NCBI GenBank assembly: GCA_964405455.1
Contig: CAYOOA010000009.1
Coordinates: 1-64,000, forward strand
From: CALESS01 sp964405455
GTDB taxonomy: Bacteria > Chloroflexota > Anaerolineae > Anaerolineales > Anaerolineaceae
Length of the DNA stretch: 64,000 nt
Direction of reading: 5' to 3'
This document shows, piece by piece, positions 16,930 to 25,234 of the stretch. Position 1 is the first letter of the stretch, and the number at the start of each line of letters is the position of its first letter. The notes beneath the pieces were generated by a model. It was not told where the DNA came from. It saw only the letters and a list, made by a program, of their open reading frames with translations, and did no database searches. Both the position numbers and the translations under genes were made by a program.

Positions 16930-17661
16930 ATGAACCCTGAAGCAGTCATTGAATCCCCTCGCAGCAATTGGCTGTTTATCCTGCGCGCCTGGTCCGTCCA
17001 TCTCTACACCAGCCTTGGCTTGGTCTGCGCCTTCCTGGCCGTCAACGCCATCTTCAACCGCAACCCCAGGTTGACCATGCTTTTCCTGGGCATTGCCATG
17101 CTGATTGACGCCACCGACGGCACCCTGGCCCGCGCCTGGAAGGTTAAAGTCTGGGCGCCCACCTTTGACGGTCGCAAGCTGGATGACATCACCGATTACC
17201 TCACTTATGCCTTCATCCCTCTCTTCTTCGCCTGGCAGTTCGGCTTGCTGGGTCCGCGCAGCCTGGTGGTGCTCTTCATCTGCCTGATCGCAGCAGCTTA
17301 CGGCTTCTGCAACGAATCAGCCAAAACGCGGGACGGTTACTTCACCGGATTTCCAAATTTCTGGGACCTGGTCGTTTTCTACCTCTTCCTGCTGCGCCCG
17401 CCGGCGTTTGTCAGCGAAATCATCCTGCTGTTTTGCGCGGCCATGATCTTTGTCCCGATCGGGTATATCAGCTTTTCCACCCGGCCGTTCCGCCGCCTGA
17501 CGGTGGCCGTCACCTTGATCTACGGGGTGGTCTGCCTGGTTCTCATCTCCACCTTCAACCATCCCAACCTGTACCTGGTCTATGCTTCACTGCTGGCGCC
17601 GCTTTATTATGTAGGCATGTCCTTTTATTTACACTTCAAGGTTCGCCAGGCAGAGGCCTGA
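16930..17661 (+). CDS. CDP-alcohol phosphatidyltransferase, phosphatidylcholine-synthase-like
   Basis: A 243-residue integral membrane enzyme with about eight hydrophobic segments. The CDP-alcohol transferase signature is visible as DATDGTLARAW followed after a spacer by FDGRKLDDITDYLTY, and this spacing is close to that of bacterial phosphatidylcholine synthase (Pcs), which condenses CDP-diacylglycerol with choline. Other head-group specificities remain possible. It precedes a membrane-anchored unknown protein by 18 bases and is likely co-transcribed with it and the DinB gene. Confidence 0.8.
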   Translation: MNPEAVIESPRSNWLFILRAWSVHLYTSLGLVCAFLAVNAIFNRNPRLTMLFLGIAMLIDATDGTLARAWKVKVWAPTFDGRKLDDITDYLTYAFIPLFFAWQFGLLGPRSLVVLFICLIAAAYGFCNESAKTRDGYFTGFPNFWDLVVFYLFLLRPPAFVSEIILLFCAAMIFVPIGYISFSTRPFRRLTVAVTLIYGVVCLVLISTFNHPNLYLVYASLLAPLYYVGMSFYLHFKVRQAEA

Positions 17662-17679
17662 TTCTACCGGGAGGGCAGT

Positions 17680-18750
17680 ATGGGTTCATATGATTTCTCC
17701 AGCGGGGGCGATTCCTTCAAAACAGACGAGTATGACTTCACACCCGGCGGACGGCCGCCCCGTTCCCCGCTGCCGTTTATTATCGGCGGCGCGGCCGTCC
17801 TGTTGCTGGCCGCTCTGATTGCCTTCTCGGCTGTGCGTGCTTCGCTGGACAGTCAAGCCTACCAGGCTGCCCACGCTGCTTATCTCTCCGGCGACTGTGC
17901 TTCCGCCCTGCCCGCCTTCGACAAGCTCACCCACGCCTTCCGGCTGTTTGATTTTGGCGGCCGCATCCGCAGCGCCCGGCTGGAACGCGCTGAATGCGTT
18001 CCCTATCAGCAGGCGGTGGAAGTGGAAAACTCCGCCAACCCGGCTGCCGCCCTGCTGGCCTGGCAGGGTTTCATCACCGCCAACCCCGCCAGCGGCCTGC
18101 TGGGAGCGGCCCGCCAACGGGTGGATGACTTGTTTGCCCGCTCGGCGCCAATCGAACTGGCCAGCCCGGAAAGCTGCGCCGCACTCAAGGACATGCTGGC
18201 CCATGATGTCATCCCCAACCTGGACCAGAACCTGCCCACCCTCCTATACGGTTGCGGGCTGCTGGCCGAGCAGAACCAGGACTATACCTCCGCCGAATAT
18301 TATTACGAAACTGCACTCAGTAACAACGCCGCCCACCCCCTGGCCTCCCAGATCCAGGGCTCGCTGGCCAGCCTGGTGGTGAACCAGGCCCGCGCGGCCA
18401 ATGCCCCTGAATTGCCGCCACCTTCCCCCAGTGGGACGACTGTGGCTGGATCGACCGTGGTGGTCATCCAGAATGACTCACCCGATGCGCTGCGGATTTA
18501 TTTTAGCGGGCCGCAGCCGCTCATCCAGGAATTGCCCGCCTGCCCGGATTGCGTGGATTTCGCCAGTGAACCGCCGGCCTGCCCCGCCAAAGGTCCCATC
18601 GGCACCTACACACTCTCCCCGGGGTCCTATGATGTGGTCGTGGAATCCATCAGCGGCGAAGGAGTGGAACCCTTCCGCGGCACCTGGCAGCTGGAGGACG
18701 GCATCGAGTTCTACTCCTGCTTCTTCATCATCACCACGCCCGCCCCCTGA
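17680..18750 (+). CDS. Membrane-anchored TPR-like protein of unknown function
   Basis: A 356-residue protein. A 30-residue Gly/Asp-rich N-terminus precedes one membrane helix (PFIIGGAAVLLLAALIAFSAV, about 33-53). The middle (about 60-235) is alpha-helical with TPR-like spacing (AYQAAHAAYLSGDCASALPA and YTSAEYYYETALSNNAAH). The C-terminal 110 residues form a beta-rich domain with two cysteine pairs (CPDC, PACP, YSCFF). No family recognised. The start follows GGGAGGGCAG. It lies between the phosphatidyltransferase and DinB genes on the same strand. Confidence 0.7.
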   Translation: MGSYDFSSGGDSFKTDEYDFTPGGRPPRSPLPFIIGGAAVLLLAALIAFSAVRASLDSQAYQAAHAAYLSGDCASALPAFDKLTHAFRLFDFGGRIRSARLERAECVPYQQAVEVENSANPAAALLAWQGFITANPASGLLGAARQRVDDLFARSAPIELASPESCAALKDMLAHDVIPNLDQNLPTLLYGCGLLAEQNQDYTSAEYYYETALSNNAAHPLASQIQGSLASLVVNQARAANAPELPPPSPSGTTVAGSTVVVIQNDSPDALRIYFSGPQPLIQELPACPDCVDFASEPPACPAKGPIGTYTLSPGSYDVVVESISGEGVEPFRGTWQLEDGIEFYSCFFIITTPAP

Positions 18751-18758
18751 GGTGCCCC

Positions 18759-19346
18759 ATGCAGCCTGAAATATTTTATGAAACCATGCGCCGCCTGCAC
18801 CCGCTGCCTCCTGTAGAACGCCACGCGGCCTTTGCCGACCTGCACCGCCAGGCCCTGGCGGAGTACACCGGCGCGGTCTCCCGCCTGGATGCAGCAAGCG
18901 CTGCCCGCCCTTCTTCCGACGGCCGCAGCCTGGCTACAGTGATCGGTCACATCGCCGAGTGGGACCGCTTCATGATCCTGTCCTGCGGGGAAATGCTGGC
19001 CGGGCTGGAAAAGCCACAGATGCTGCACGGTCTGCGCGGTTGGTTGGCCCCGGATGGCGCAACGCACACCTTTGAAAACATCGATGATTTCAATGCGTTC
19101 CAGTTGGCTCGTCAATCTTCAATGCCCTGGGCGGAAATCCAAGCCACGGCCCTATCCGCTGCCCGCACCCTCTACGCCCTCTTTACAACCCCCGGCCTGC
19201 TGGATGCCGCACGCCTGGAGGCTACGGCGCCTGCCCGCCAGCATCTGCCGGACGGGACGAAACTACCCATGCGCGCCGGATGGGTGATCTGGTGGATTGT
19301 GATCGAACATGAAGCGGCTGAACACGCCGCCGACCTGGGCATCTAG
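18759..19346 (+). CDS. DinB-superfamily protein
   Basis: A 195-residue helical protein. SLATVIGHIAEWDRFM and the C-terminal IVIEHEAAEHAADLG place histidines at the usual DinB helix positions. The substrate is unknown. It begins 8 bases after the preceding stop and ends tail-to-tail with the MFS gene, the two stops sharing the palindrome CTAG. Confidence 0.7.
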   Translation: MQPEIFYETMRRLHPLPPVERHAAFADLHRQALAEYTGAVSRLDAASAARPSSDGRSLATVIGHIAEWDRFMILSCGEMLAGLEKPQMLHGLRGWLAPDGATHTFENIDDFNAFQLARQSSMPWAEIQATALSAARTLYALFTTPGLLDAARLEATAPARQHLPDGTKLPMRAGWVIWWIVIEHEAAEHAADLGI

Positions 19347-20521
19347 CGCCCGGTTTTCTCCCCCTGCACCTTCACCCGGCTGAGCAATACCAATCCGAGT
19401 AAATTCAAACCAACAGCCGCGCCGGCATTGATCCAGATACCGCCGTTGTACAACCACGGCGCTCCCACCGCGCCCAGTGCACGCCCCAGCGATATGGCCA
19501 TTACGTTGGCAGCCATCAGGGTCGCCCGCGCCTGCGGCAGCACTTCCGAGACCAGCGGCAGGCTGCTGACGAGCAGGAATTCAAACGACAGGTAGAACAG
19601 GAACAGGGCCAGGAAAGCTCCCCACAGCCAGCGCCCCAGCAGGATGAGCGCCACGGCGGAGAGCACATTGCCGATTGCGCCAATCCGCACCGCGGCCGCC
19701 TTGCCCACCCGGTCTGCCAGCCAGGTGGAAAGCCCCTCGCCGGTCAGTTCCGAGATGCCAATCAGCGCCGCAGCCGCCCCCAGCGCCCCAATCTGCAGGG
19801 AAAATCGGTCCTCCAGCCAGACGCCGAAGAGCAGGTTGATCACCTCGTTGGCAAATACAAAGCACAGCGACATGCCCAGCAAGGTGAAGGCCTGCGGCGA
19901 GCGTAAAACCACGCCCAGGCTGGCAAACGGCTTCCCGGCGGCGCTTTCGCGAGGTGGAGCCGGCGGCAACAGGACCGCCAGCAGCACAAACATCAACCCG
20001 CCAAAGCCGGCCAGCACCGGGAACGGCCCGCGCCAGCCGCTGGCGGAGATCAATGCCGCCACGGCCGGCACACCCAGGATGGTGCTCAACGACCAGGAAA
20101 GCTCAGTCAGGCCCAGCACCAGGCCGCGCCGTTCGTAAGGCACCCGGTCGCCGATATAAGCCTGCATGGCGGGCAGGAAGATATACAGACCGACGCTCAT
20201 CAACATCATGGAAAGGACAAACAACCCGAAAGCCGAACTGAAAATCGGCACCAGCGTCCCCAGGGTGAAGACGGCCGTGCCCAACAGCATGCTGATCTTG
20301 CGGTCGATGCGGTCCGCCAGGGGGGCAATCAACGGGCTGAGCACCCCGGTGAAGGAACGGGCAAACAGGGCCAGCGAGAAGATCTCCAGCGAGACGCCCA
20401 TTCCCTCGGCAAACACGCTCAGGAACGGGTACATCATCCGCACGGCGGTATTCATCCCCACCCGGTTCAGGATGAAGAGGCTCACTTGCCCGCCAAAGGA
20501 ACGTTTTTGCGAATCAGGCAT
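19343..20521 (-). CDS. MFS transporter
   Basis: About 392 residues, twelve hydrophobic segments. The signature between helices 2 and 3 is visible as PLIADRIDRK in the form APLADRIDRKISML, and a weaker copy STWLADRVGKAAAVR occurs in the second half. The substrate is unknown; the layout resembles drug or sugar exporters. The ATG at 20521 lies 7 bases after the stop of the upstream gene, so translation is probably coupled; an in-frame TTG at 20548 is an alternative. Confidence 0.85.
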   Translation of the reverse strand: MPDSQKRSFGGQVSLFILNRVGMNTAVRMMYPFLSVFAEGMGVSLEIFSLALFARSFTGVLSPLIAPLADRIDRKISMLLGTAVFTLGTLVPIFSSAFGLFVLSMMLMSVGLYIFLPAMQAYIGDRVPYERRGLVLGLTELSWSLSTILGVPAVAALISASGWRGPFPVLAGFGGLMFVLLAVLLPPAPPRESAAGKPFASLGVVLRSPQAFTLLGMSLCFVFANEVINLLFGVWLEDRFSLQIGALGAAAALIGISELTGEGLSTWLADRVGKAAAVRIGAIGNVLSAVALILLGRWLWGAFLALFLFYLSFEFLLVSSLPLVSEVLPQARATLMAANVMAISLGRALGAVGAPWLYNGGIWINAGAAVGLNLLGLVLLSRVKVQGEKTGR

Positions 20522-20528
20522 GGGAGGT

Positions 20529-21152
20529 TCAGGCCGGTTTTCGGCCAACCCGGCGCCAGAGCAGGGTGATCCAGGTTCCGGCCAGCACCGCCAGGATCAC
20601 CAGGATGATGAAAAAGATTTCGATGCGGGTTGCCCCGGAACCGAAGATGGGTGAATCCGGGTGCAGGATGTTCTGCAAATCCCCCAGCACCAGCCAGAGA
20701 GTCAGGCCAAAGGCCAGGTTGCCCAACCCGGTGAACCAGGGCGTATCAAACAGGGCCAGTGAAATTTGCAGCAGCAGCCCGGCCACGCCGAAGGCAAAAG
20801 GCACCTTCCAGCGCGGCTCATCCAGGAAAAGACCGCCCCAGTTGAGCTGCATCACCCACAACGACATGGGCAGGTAGGTCAGCCAGAAGGTCATCCCGGT
20901 TCGGCCGAGCGCCAGGCTCCAGTCCAGCCAGGCCGTCCGCGGGCGCAGCAGGCCGATCAATCCGGCCAGCGCGGCCAGGCCAAAGGCAATCTTGCCCGCC
21001 CAGACCCAGGCTCCGTGGAAATATACCACGCGTACTTTTGTGCCCAGGTCCTTTTCCGCCGGGGCCAGCGCTGCAATTAAAACCATCACCCCGATGGTAA
21101 CCAGCAGGGTGATGATCCATATCCAGGTTGAAGGTTGCGATGATTTCTTCAA
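20529..21152 (-). CDS. Six-helix membrane protein, CcmC/cytochrome c assembly-like
   Basis: A 207-residue protein with six hydrophobic helices. GTKVRVVYFHGAWVWAGK resembles the first conserved block of CcmC (where a histidine follows a Y/V pair), and GRTGMTFWLTYLPMSLWV resembles the next helix. The loop that carries the Trp-rich haem-binding WWD motif is reduced to NWGGLFLDEPRW. So the fold may be of the cytochrome c assembly family but haem handling is doubtful. The start is TTG and no ribosome site is clear. It sits in an operon with an Rrf2 regulator and an MFS gene. Confidence 0.55.
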   Translation of the reverse strand: MKKSSQPSTWIWIITLLVTIGVMVLIAALAPAEKDLGTKVRVVYFHGAWVWAGKIAFGLAALAGLIGLLRPRTAWLDWSLALGRTGMTFWLTYLPMSLWVMQLNWGGLFLDEPRWKVPFAFGVAGLLLQISLALFDTPWFTGLGNLAFGLTLWLVLGDLQNILHPDSPIFGSGATRIEIFFIILVILAVLAGTWITLLWRRVGRKPA

Positions 21153-21184
21153 GTTAATCAGGCTAATCCGTTGGAAATCAGGTT

Positions 21185-21442
21185 TTATTCAATCGGCTTG
21201 AGCGGACGCTCCGGCAGGTTGGTGAATTCCACCTGCTTTGAATCGTACCGAACCACCCGGCCAGCCCGCTTAAGCCAGTCCATCATGTCATCATCAGCGC
21301 GATGGCTGACTTCATGTTCACCGACGCGAATGAAATCCCCGGTATGCACATCCTGATAGACGCCGTCCCCCCAGTCGATCACGACAATACCGTTTTGGAG
21401 TACCAGCACCCATTCGCGGGTGATCAGAGTTCCACCAGCCAT
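21185..21442 (-). CDS. Small hypothetical protein
   Basis: An 85-residue acidic protein with a beta-rich N-terminal half (TREWVLVLQNGIVVIDWGDG) and a DDDMMDWLKRAGRVVRYD helix. No family recognised. It starts 18 bases after the Rrf2 gene stop and is probably in its operon; AGAGG precedes the ATG. Confidence 0.65.
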   Translation of the reverse strand: MAGGTLITREWVLVLQNGIVVIDWGDGVYQDVHTGDFIRVGEHEVSHRADDDMMDWLKRAGRVVRYDSKQVEFTNLPERPLKPIE

Positions 21443-21460
21443 AATGTTCGGGTTCCTCTT

Positions 21461-21907
21461 TTATTGTGGTTTCTGTTTTTCGTACACCAACCACCGTTGA
21501 AGCAAATCTTCATCAATGAATTTTGCAAAGGTCGTTGCGCGCAGCCTGTTAACCAGTTCATCCTGCGTACCGCACCACAACATCCGCAAGGGACAATCCT
21601 CGCCAAATACACAGTCCTTGGGGTCTTGTGTACAGTCGTTCAATCCAATCGGTCCATCAATTGCTTCCACAACCTCCAGGATGGAGATCGCACCCGGATT
21701 CTTTTTTAATGCAACCCCACCGTGTGCTCCGCGCGAAGTGGTAATCAAGTTGGCGATGGAGAGTTGGGAGATGATTTTAGCCAAAAATGATGGCGGAATG
21801 TGTCTTTCCTCGGCAATCCGGCTGGTAGGTTCTTTCCTGCCAGGCTCCAATCGCGCCAGGTACAACACCGCTCGTAATGCATAGTCGGCTTGGCGTGTAA
21901 TTTGCAT
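21461..21907 (-). CDS. Rrf2-family transcriptional regulator with cysteine cluster
   Basis: A 148-residue regulator. The winged helix is visible from MQITRQADYALRAVLYLA through IPPSFLAKIISQLS and TTSRGAHGGVAL. Three cysteines, C-x6-C-x5-C in the stretch NDCTQDPKDCVFGEDC, match the iron-sulphur ligand region of IscR/NsrR-type members, so it may sense iron-sulphur status, redox or nitric oxide. AAAGAGG precedes the chosen ATG; a longer frame adds 32 non-family residues. A promoter with an overlapping palindrome lies just upstream, consistent with autoregulation. Confidence 0.88.
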   Translation of the reverse strand: MQITRQADYALRAVLYLARLEPGRKEPTSRIAEERHIPPSFLAKIISQLSIANLITTSRGAHGGVALKKNPGAISILEVVEAIDGPIGLNDCTQDPKDCVFGEDCPLRMLWCGTQDELVNRLRATTFAKFIDEDLLQRWLVYEKQKPQ

Positions 21908-21947
21908 AATGCCTCTTTTTAGTAAAATAGATAAGATTTCTCTAGAT

Positions 21948-21964
21948 ATTATGATAATCATAAT
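21948..21964. promoter_or_regulatory. Palindromic operator overlapping Rrf2 promoter
   Basis: ATTATGATAATCATAAT is a perfect inverted repeat around one central base. It covers the -10 box of the minus-strand promoter and lies 41 bases from the Rrf2 start. AT-rich dyads are typical of Rrf2 targets. Confidence 0.6.
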
Positions 21965-21985
21965 TAGAGAGAATGCAAGCGACAA
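21957..21985 (-). promoter_or_regulatory. Rrf2 gene promoter
   Basis: On the minus strand TTGTCG, a 17-base spacer and TATGAT, with the -10 inside the palindrome at 21948-21964. Confidence 0.55.
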
Positions 21986-22077
21986 GTGATAGAGGTCATT
22001 CAACCTTTGTGACTTTTAATAATTCTTTGATGAAGGTATAATTCATTGCGCATTTTTATGGAAAGCAGGAATGATTG

Positions 22078-22995
22078 ATGAAAACAAAGACCGATCTCAC
22101 CCAGCGCGAATTCTGGAAAAGCGCCTTCAAACCGGATTTTTCCCGCAAAGCCCTGCTGGATTACAGCCTGGTTTTGCTGGGTTCGCTCATCCAGGCCTTG
22201 TCCATGCGCCTTTTCCTGATCCCCGCCCAGTTGGTCAGCGGCGGCATCAGCGGTATTGCCCAGATCCTGCATTCCTTCACCACTTGGCCCATTGGTCTGA
22301 TGGTATTTATTGGCAATATTCCCCTTTTCATCCTCGGCTGGCGTTACCTGGGCGGACCGCGCTTTATTCTGCGTACCGCCCTGGCCATTGCGGCCTTTTC
22401 CTTCTTCACGGATTTTCTGGCCCCCTTCCTGCCCCTCAACGGCGTGGTGGATGATATTGTCCTCAATTGCGTCTACGGTGCCCTTTTGCTCGGCATTGGC
22501 CTGGGGATCGTCTACCGCGGCCAGGGTACCAGCGGCGGCTCGGATATTCTCGGCCGCATCCTCAACCACCGCCTGGGAATCTCCATCTCCCAGGCTTACC
22601 TGATCACCGATACCCTGGTGGTGCTGGCCGGCGGTTTCGCCTTCGGCTGGAAGAACGCCCTGTACGGCCTGGGAGTCATCTACATCAGCGGCCTGGCTGC
22701 CGAGGCTGCCTCCGAGGGCTCCAGCATCTTCCGCACGGCCATGATCATCACCAGCCAGCCGGATGCAGTCGCCCGGCAGATCATGCAAGAACTCGAGCGC
22801 GGCGTCACCATTCTTCCCGGCACGGGCGGTTATACCGGCGCCGAGCGGCCGGTGCTGTACTGCGTCATCACCCGCTCCGAGGTGAACCAGCTCAAGACCC
22901 TGGTGCACGAACAGGACCCGCGCGCCTTCATGGTCATCGGCCAGGCGCACGAAGCGCTGGGGGAAGGTTTCCGCCCCTTCAAGGAAGGAATTTGA
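22078..22995 (+). CDS. YitT-family membrane protein (DUF161/DUF2179)
   Basis: A 305-residue protein with about six membrane helices in the first 205 residues and a cytosolic C-terminal DUF2179 domain. LIPAQLVSGGISGIAQIL and GIVYRGQGTSGGSDILGRIL are the duplicated family motifs, and GVTILPGTGGYTG near 245 marks DUF2179. YitT proteins are of unknown transport function. A TATAAT box at 22037-22042 fits a promoter divergent from the Rrf2 gene. The ATG at 22078 follows AGGAATG; a TTG one codon earlier is less likely. Confidence 0.88.
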   Translation: MKTKTDLTQREFWKSAFKPDFSRKALLDYSLVLLGSLIQALSMRLFLIPAQLVSGGISGIAQILHSFTTWPIGLMVFIGNIPLFILGWRYLGGPRFILRTALAIAAFSFFTDFLAPFLPLNGVVDDIVLNCVYGALLLGIGLGIVYRGQGTSGGSDILGRILNHRLGISISQAYLITDTLVVLAGGFAFGWKNALYGLGVIYISGLAAEAASEGSSIFRTAMIITSQPDAVARQIMQELERGVTILPGTGGYTGAERPVLYCVITRSEVNQLKTLVHEQDPRAFMVIGQAHEALGEGFRPFKEGI

Positions 22996-22999
22996 TCGC

Positions 23000-23485
23000 A
23001 TGGGGGTTGAAGGTCGCAGAGATGGATTAATCCAAGACCTCCAGGCAGCCCGGGCTGCGGTTTTACAGGCCGTCTCCCGCGTGCCTCCCGGGGCAGCGGA
23101 GGTCATCTTCCTGGGCACCTGGTCCATCAAGGATCTGCTGGCCCACCTGGAAGGCTGGGATTACACCAACCTGCAGTCCGTCCGGGAAATCCTGGCCGGT
23201 CAGCCGCCAACCTTTTTCCAGTTCCACGATAAGGATTGGCAAAGTTATAACGCCCGCCTGGTGCAGCAATTCCAGCGTGATTCCATGACTGACCTCCTGG
23301 CCGACCTGGCAGCCTCCCATCAGGAGTTGATCACCTACCTGCAGACCATCCCCGCCAGGGATTTAACGACCGGCAAGGTTGCCTGCCCCAACGGACGTAC
23401 CATCACCATTCGGAACCTGCTGACGGCGGAGACTCGTGATGAGATCGAACACGCCCGCCAGGTCAACGCCTTTTTTCAACCTTGA
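23000..23485 (+). CDS. DinB/DfsB-like protein
   Basis: A 161-residue helical protein. GTWSIKDLLAHLEGWDYTN near 38-55 and the C-terminal RDEIEHARQVNAFF match the DfsB/ClbS-like branch of the DinB superfamily. The reaction is unknown. It begins 4 bases after the YitT stop with AAGGAAGG upstream, so it is co-transcribed. This is the third DinB-type gene in the window. Confidence 0.72.
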   Translation: MGVEGRRDGLIQDLQAARAAVLQAVSRVPPGAAEVIFLGTWSIKDLLAHLEGWDYTNLQSVREILAGQPPTFFQFHDKDWQSYNARLVQQFQRDSMTDLLADLAASHQELITYLQTIPARDLTTGKVACPNGRTITIRNLLTAETRDEIEHARQVNAFFQP

Positions 23486-23495
23486 TCCACTCCCC

Positions 23496-24233
23496 CTATC
23501 CAATCGCCGCCCGCAGGCGGCGGGAAAGGGCTGAAAACTCCGCTGAATAACGCACTTCCTCGGTGCGCGGCCGCGCCAGTGGAACGGGCAACTCCAGGTG
23601 AATTTTGCCCGGCCTGGGCGAGAAAACCAGCACCCGGTCGGCCAGCAATAACGCCTCGGAGATGGAATGGGTGACCATGATCACCGTCGTCTGGCGCGCC
23701 TGCCACAGGTTGAGCAGCTCCGCGCTCATCCGCTCGCGGGTCAGGGCATCCAGCGCGCCGAACGGCTCATCCAGCAGCAGCAAGTCCGGGTCCTGGATCA
23801 AGGCCCGCGCAATCGCCACCCGCTGCGCCATTCCACCGGAAAGCTCGGCCGGGTAGGATTTCTCAAAACCCTGCAAACCCATGGTCAGCACCTGCTCCAC
23901 CGCCCGGGCAGTCGCCTCTTCGGCCGGCACGCCTTGCAATTCCAGCGGCAGGGTGATGTTTTCCAGCACCGTGCGCCAGGGCATCAGGTTGGCCTGCTGG
24001 AAGACAAAGCCAATCCGCGGCTGACTGCCTCCGCGGTATTCCACCCGCCCGTGCAGCGGTGGAATGATCCCGGCCAGCACCCGCAGCAGGGTGGATTTAC
24101 CGCTGCCGGAAGGCCCCAGCACGCACAGGAATTCACGCTCCGCCGCGCTGAAACTGATGTTCGCCAGAGCACGCAGACCCTCCCCGCCGTCCGGATAGGT
24201 GACGCTCAGGTTCTGCACGCTGACAAACGGCAT
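23496..24233 (-). CDS. ABC transporter ATPase, riboflavin uptake
   Basis: A 245-residue ATPase of the SsuB/ThiQ type. GPSGSGKST (Walker A), FQQANLMPWRT (Q-loop), LSGGMAQRVAIARAL (signature), LLLLDEPFGALD (Walker B) and VTHS (switch) are intact. The start was taken at the ATG just after the stop of the lipoprotein gene; a longer frame would read through that gene. The operon is led by an FMN riboswitch, which points to riboflavin as substrate. It powers the permease encoded two genes upstream. Confidence 0.88.
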   Translation of the reverse strand: MPFVSVQNLSVTYPDGGEGLRALANISFSAAEREFLCVLGPSGSGKSTLLRVLAGIIPPLHGRVEYRGGSQPRIGFVFQQANLMPWRTVLENITLPLELQGVPAEEATARAVEQVLTMGLQGFEKSYPAELSGGMAQRVAIARALIQDPDLLLLDEPFGALDALTRERMSAELLNLWQARQTTVIMVTHSISEALLLADRVLVFSPRPGKIHLELPVPLARPRTEEVRYSAEFSALSRRLRAAIG

Positions 24234-24238
24234 CTCAC

Positions 24239-25222
24239 TCAAGGTAGAAACGCTCCGCTGAATGCCTGACTCAAATCCAACGGGGTGGAAAGCAGTCCCA
24301 TATCCAGCAGGATGTTCTGCATGTTCTGCCAGGCTTGCGGATTCATCGCACCGGCCTTGTCCGTCTGCCACAACTCGATCGAGGTCGTCAGCACCTGCAT
24401 CTGGACGGCCTGATCAGCCTGGGCCAGCCCTTCCACGTACTTTTTGCTGATTTCAAATGCCTCCTCCGGGTTGGCTGCCGCCGCCTGGATGCCCTGCCAG
24501 GTGGCCTTGACCATCCGGCGCACCAGGTCCGGGTTCTCTTTGATCGTTTTTTCATTAGTGATCAAGCCGTTGCCCACCAGTTCCAGGTAATCCGCCACGC
24601 GCAGCACGTCCACGCTGGCGCCGCTGGCCCGCAATTGAATCGGTTCATTGGCAACATAAATGACGCCCGCCTGCTCCTGTTTGGCGGTCAGCGCTTCCAC
24701 CTGGTTGAACCCGATGGAGTCCAGGGTTACATCCGTTTCCTTCAGCCCGCCGGCCTGCAGCAAAGCGCGCAGGCCGATGTAACTGGCCCCGTACAATCCG
24801 GGGATGCCAATCTTCCGCCCGCGCAATTCCGCCGGAGTGCGGATGCCCTGCTCGGAGAAAGACGCCACGCCCACCGGGTACTGTTGGTACCAGGTCAGCA
24901 CATAGACCAGGGGCAGTTCCTGCGCCCGGCCCAGCAGCACCTGCTCGCCGGAAACCATGGCAAATTGCAATTCGTTTGCCCCCACCAGCGTGGTGGCATC
25001 CGTTTCGTAGGAATAATCCAGGTCAAGCTCAATCCCCTGGGCGCTGTAAAAGCCCTTCTCCATCGCCACGTACAGCGGGGCGAATTGCACATTGGGGATA
25101 TATCCAACCGGCAGGCGGACCTTGACCAGGTCACCTGCGGTAGGGGCCTGGGTGGCCGCCGGGGTGCAGCCCGCCAGGGAAAGAGCAACCATCAGGAAAA
25201 AGAAGAGAGCTTTTTGACGCAT
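24239..25222 (-). CDS. ribY: RibY-like riboflavin-binding lipoprotein
   Basis: A 327-residue periplasmic-type binding protein of the NMT1/THI5-like family. A lipoprotein signal is clear: hydrophobic stretch then LSLAGC with Cys19. VRLPVGYIPNVQFAPLYVAMEKGFY near 38-62 is the family opening and is split here as VRLPVGYIPNVQFAPLY and VAMEKGFY. NMT1-like proteins bind pyrimidines, sulphonates or flavins; the FMN riboswitch on this operon makes riboflavin the best call, as in RibXY systems described for Chloroflexus. GAGGTG precedes the ATG. Confidence 0.82.
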   Translation of the reverse strand: MRQKALFFFLMVALSLAGCTPAATQAPTAGDLVKVRLPVGYIPNVQFAPLYVAMEKGFYSAQGIELDLDYSYETDATTLVGANELQFAMVSGEQVLLGRAQELPLVYVLTWYQQYPVGVASFSEQGIRTPAELRGRKIGIPGLYGASYIGLRALLQAGGLKETDVTLDSIGFNQVEALTAKQEQAGVIYVANEPIQLRASGASVDVLRVADYLELVGNGLITNEKTIKENPDLVRRMVKATWQGIQAAAANPEEAFEISKKYVEGLAQADQAVQMQVLTTSIELWQTDKAGAMNPQAWQNMQNILLDMGLLSTPLDLSQAFSGAFLP

Positions 25223-25234
25223 GGAGAGAACACC

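Noticed and set aside
22000..23130. 376-residue open frame on the minus strand
   Set aside because: It is antisense to yitT and has no recognisable motifs.
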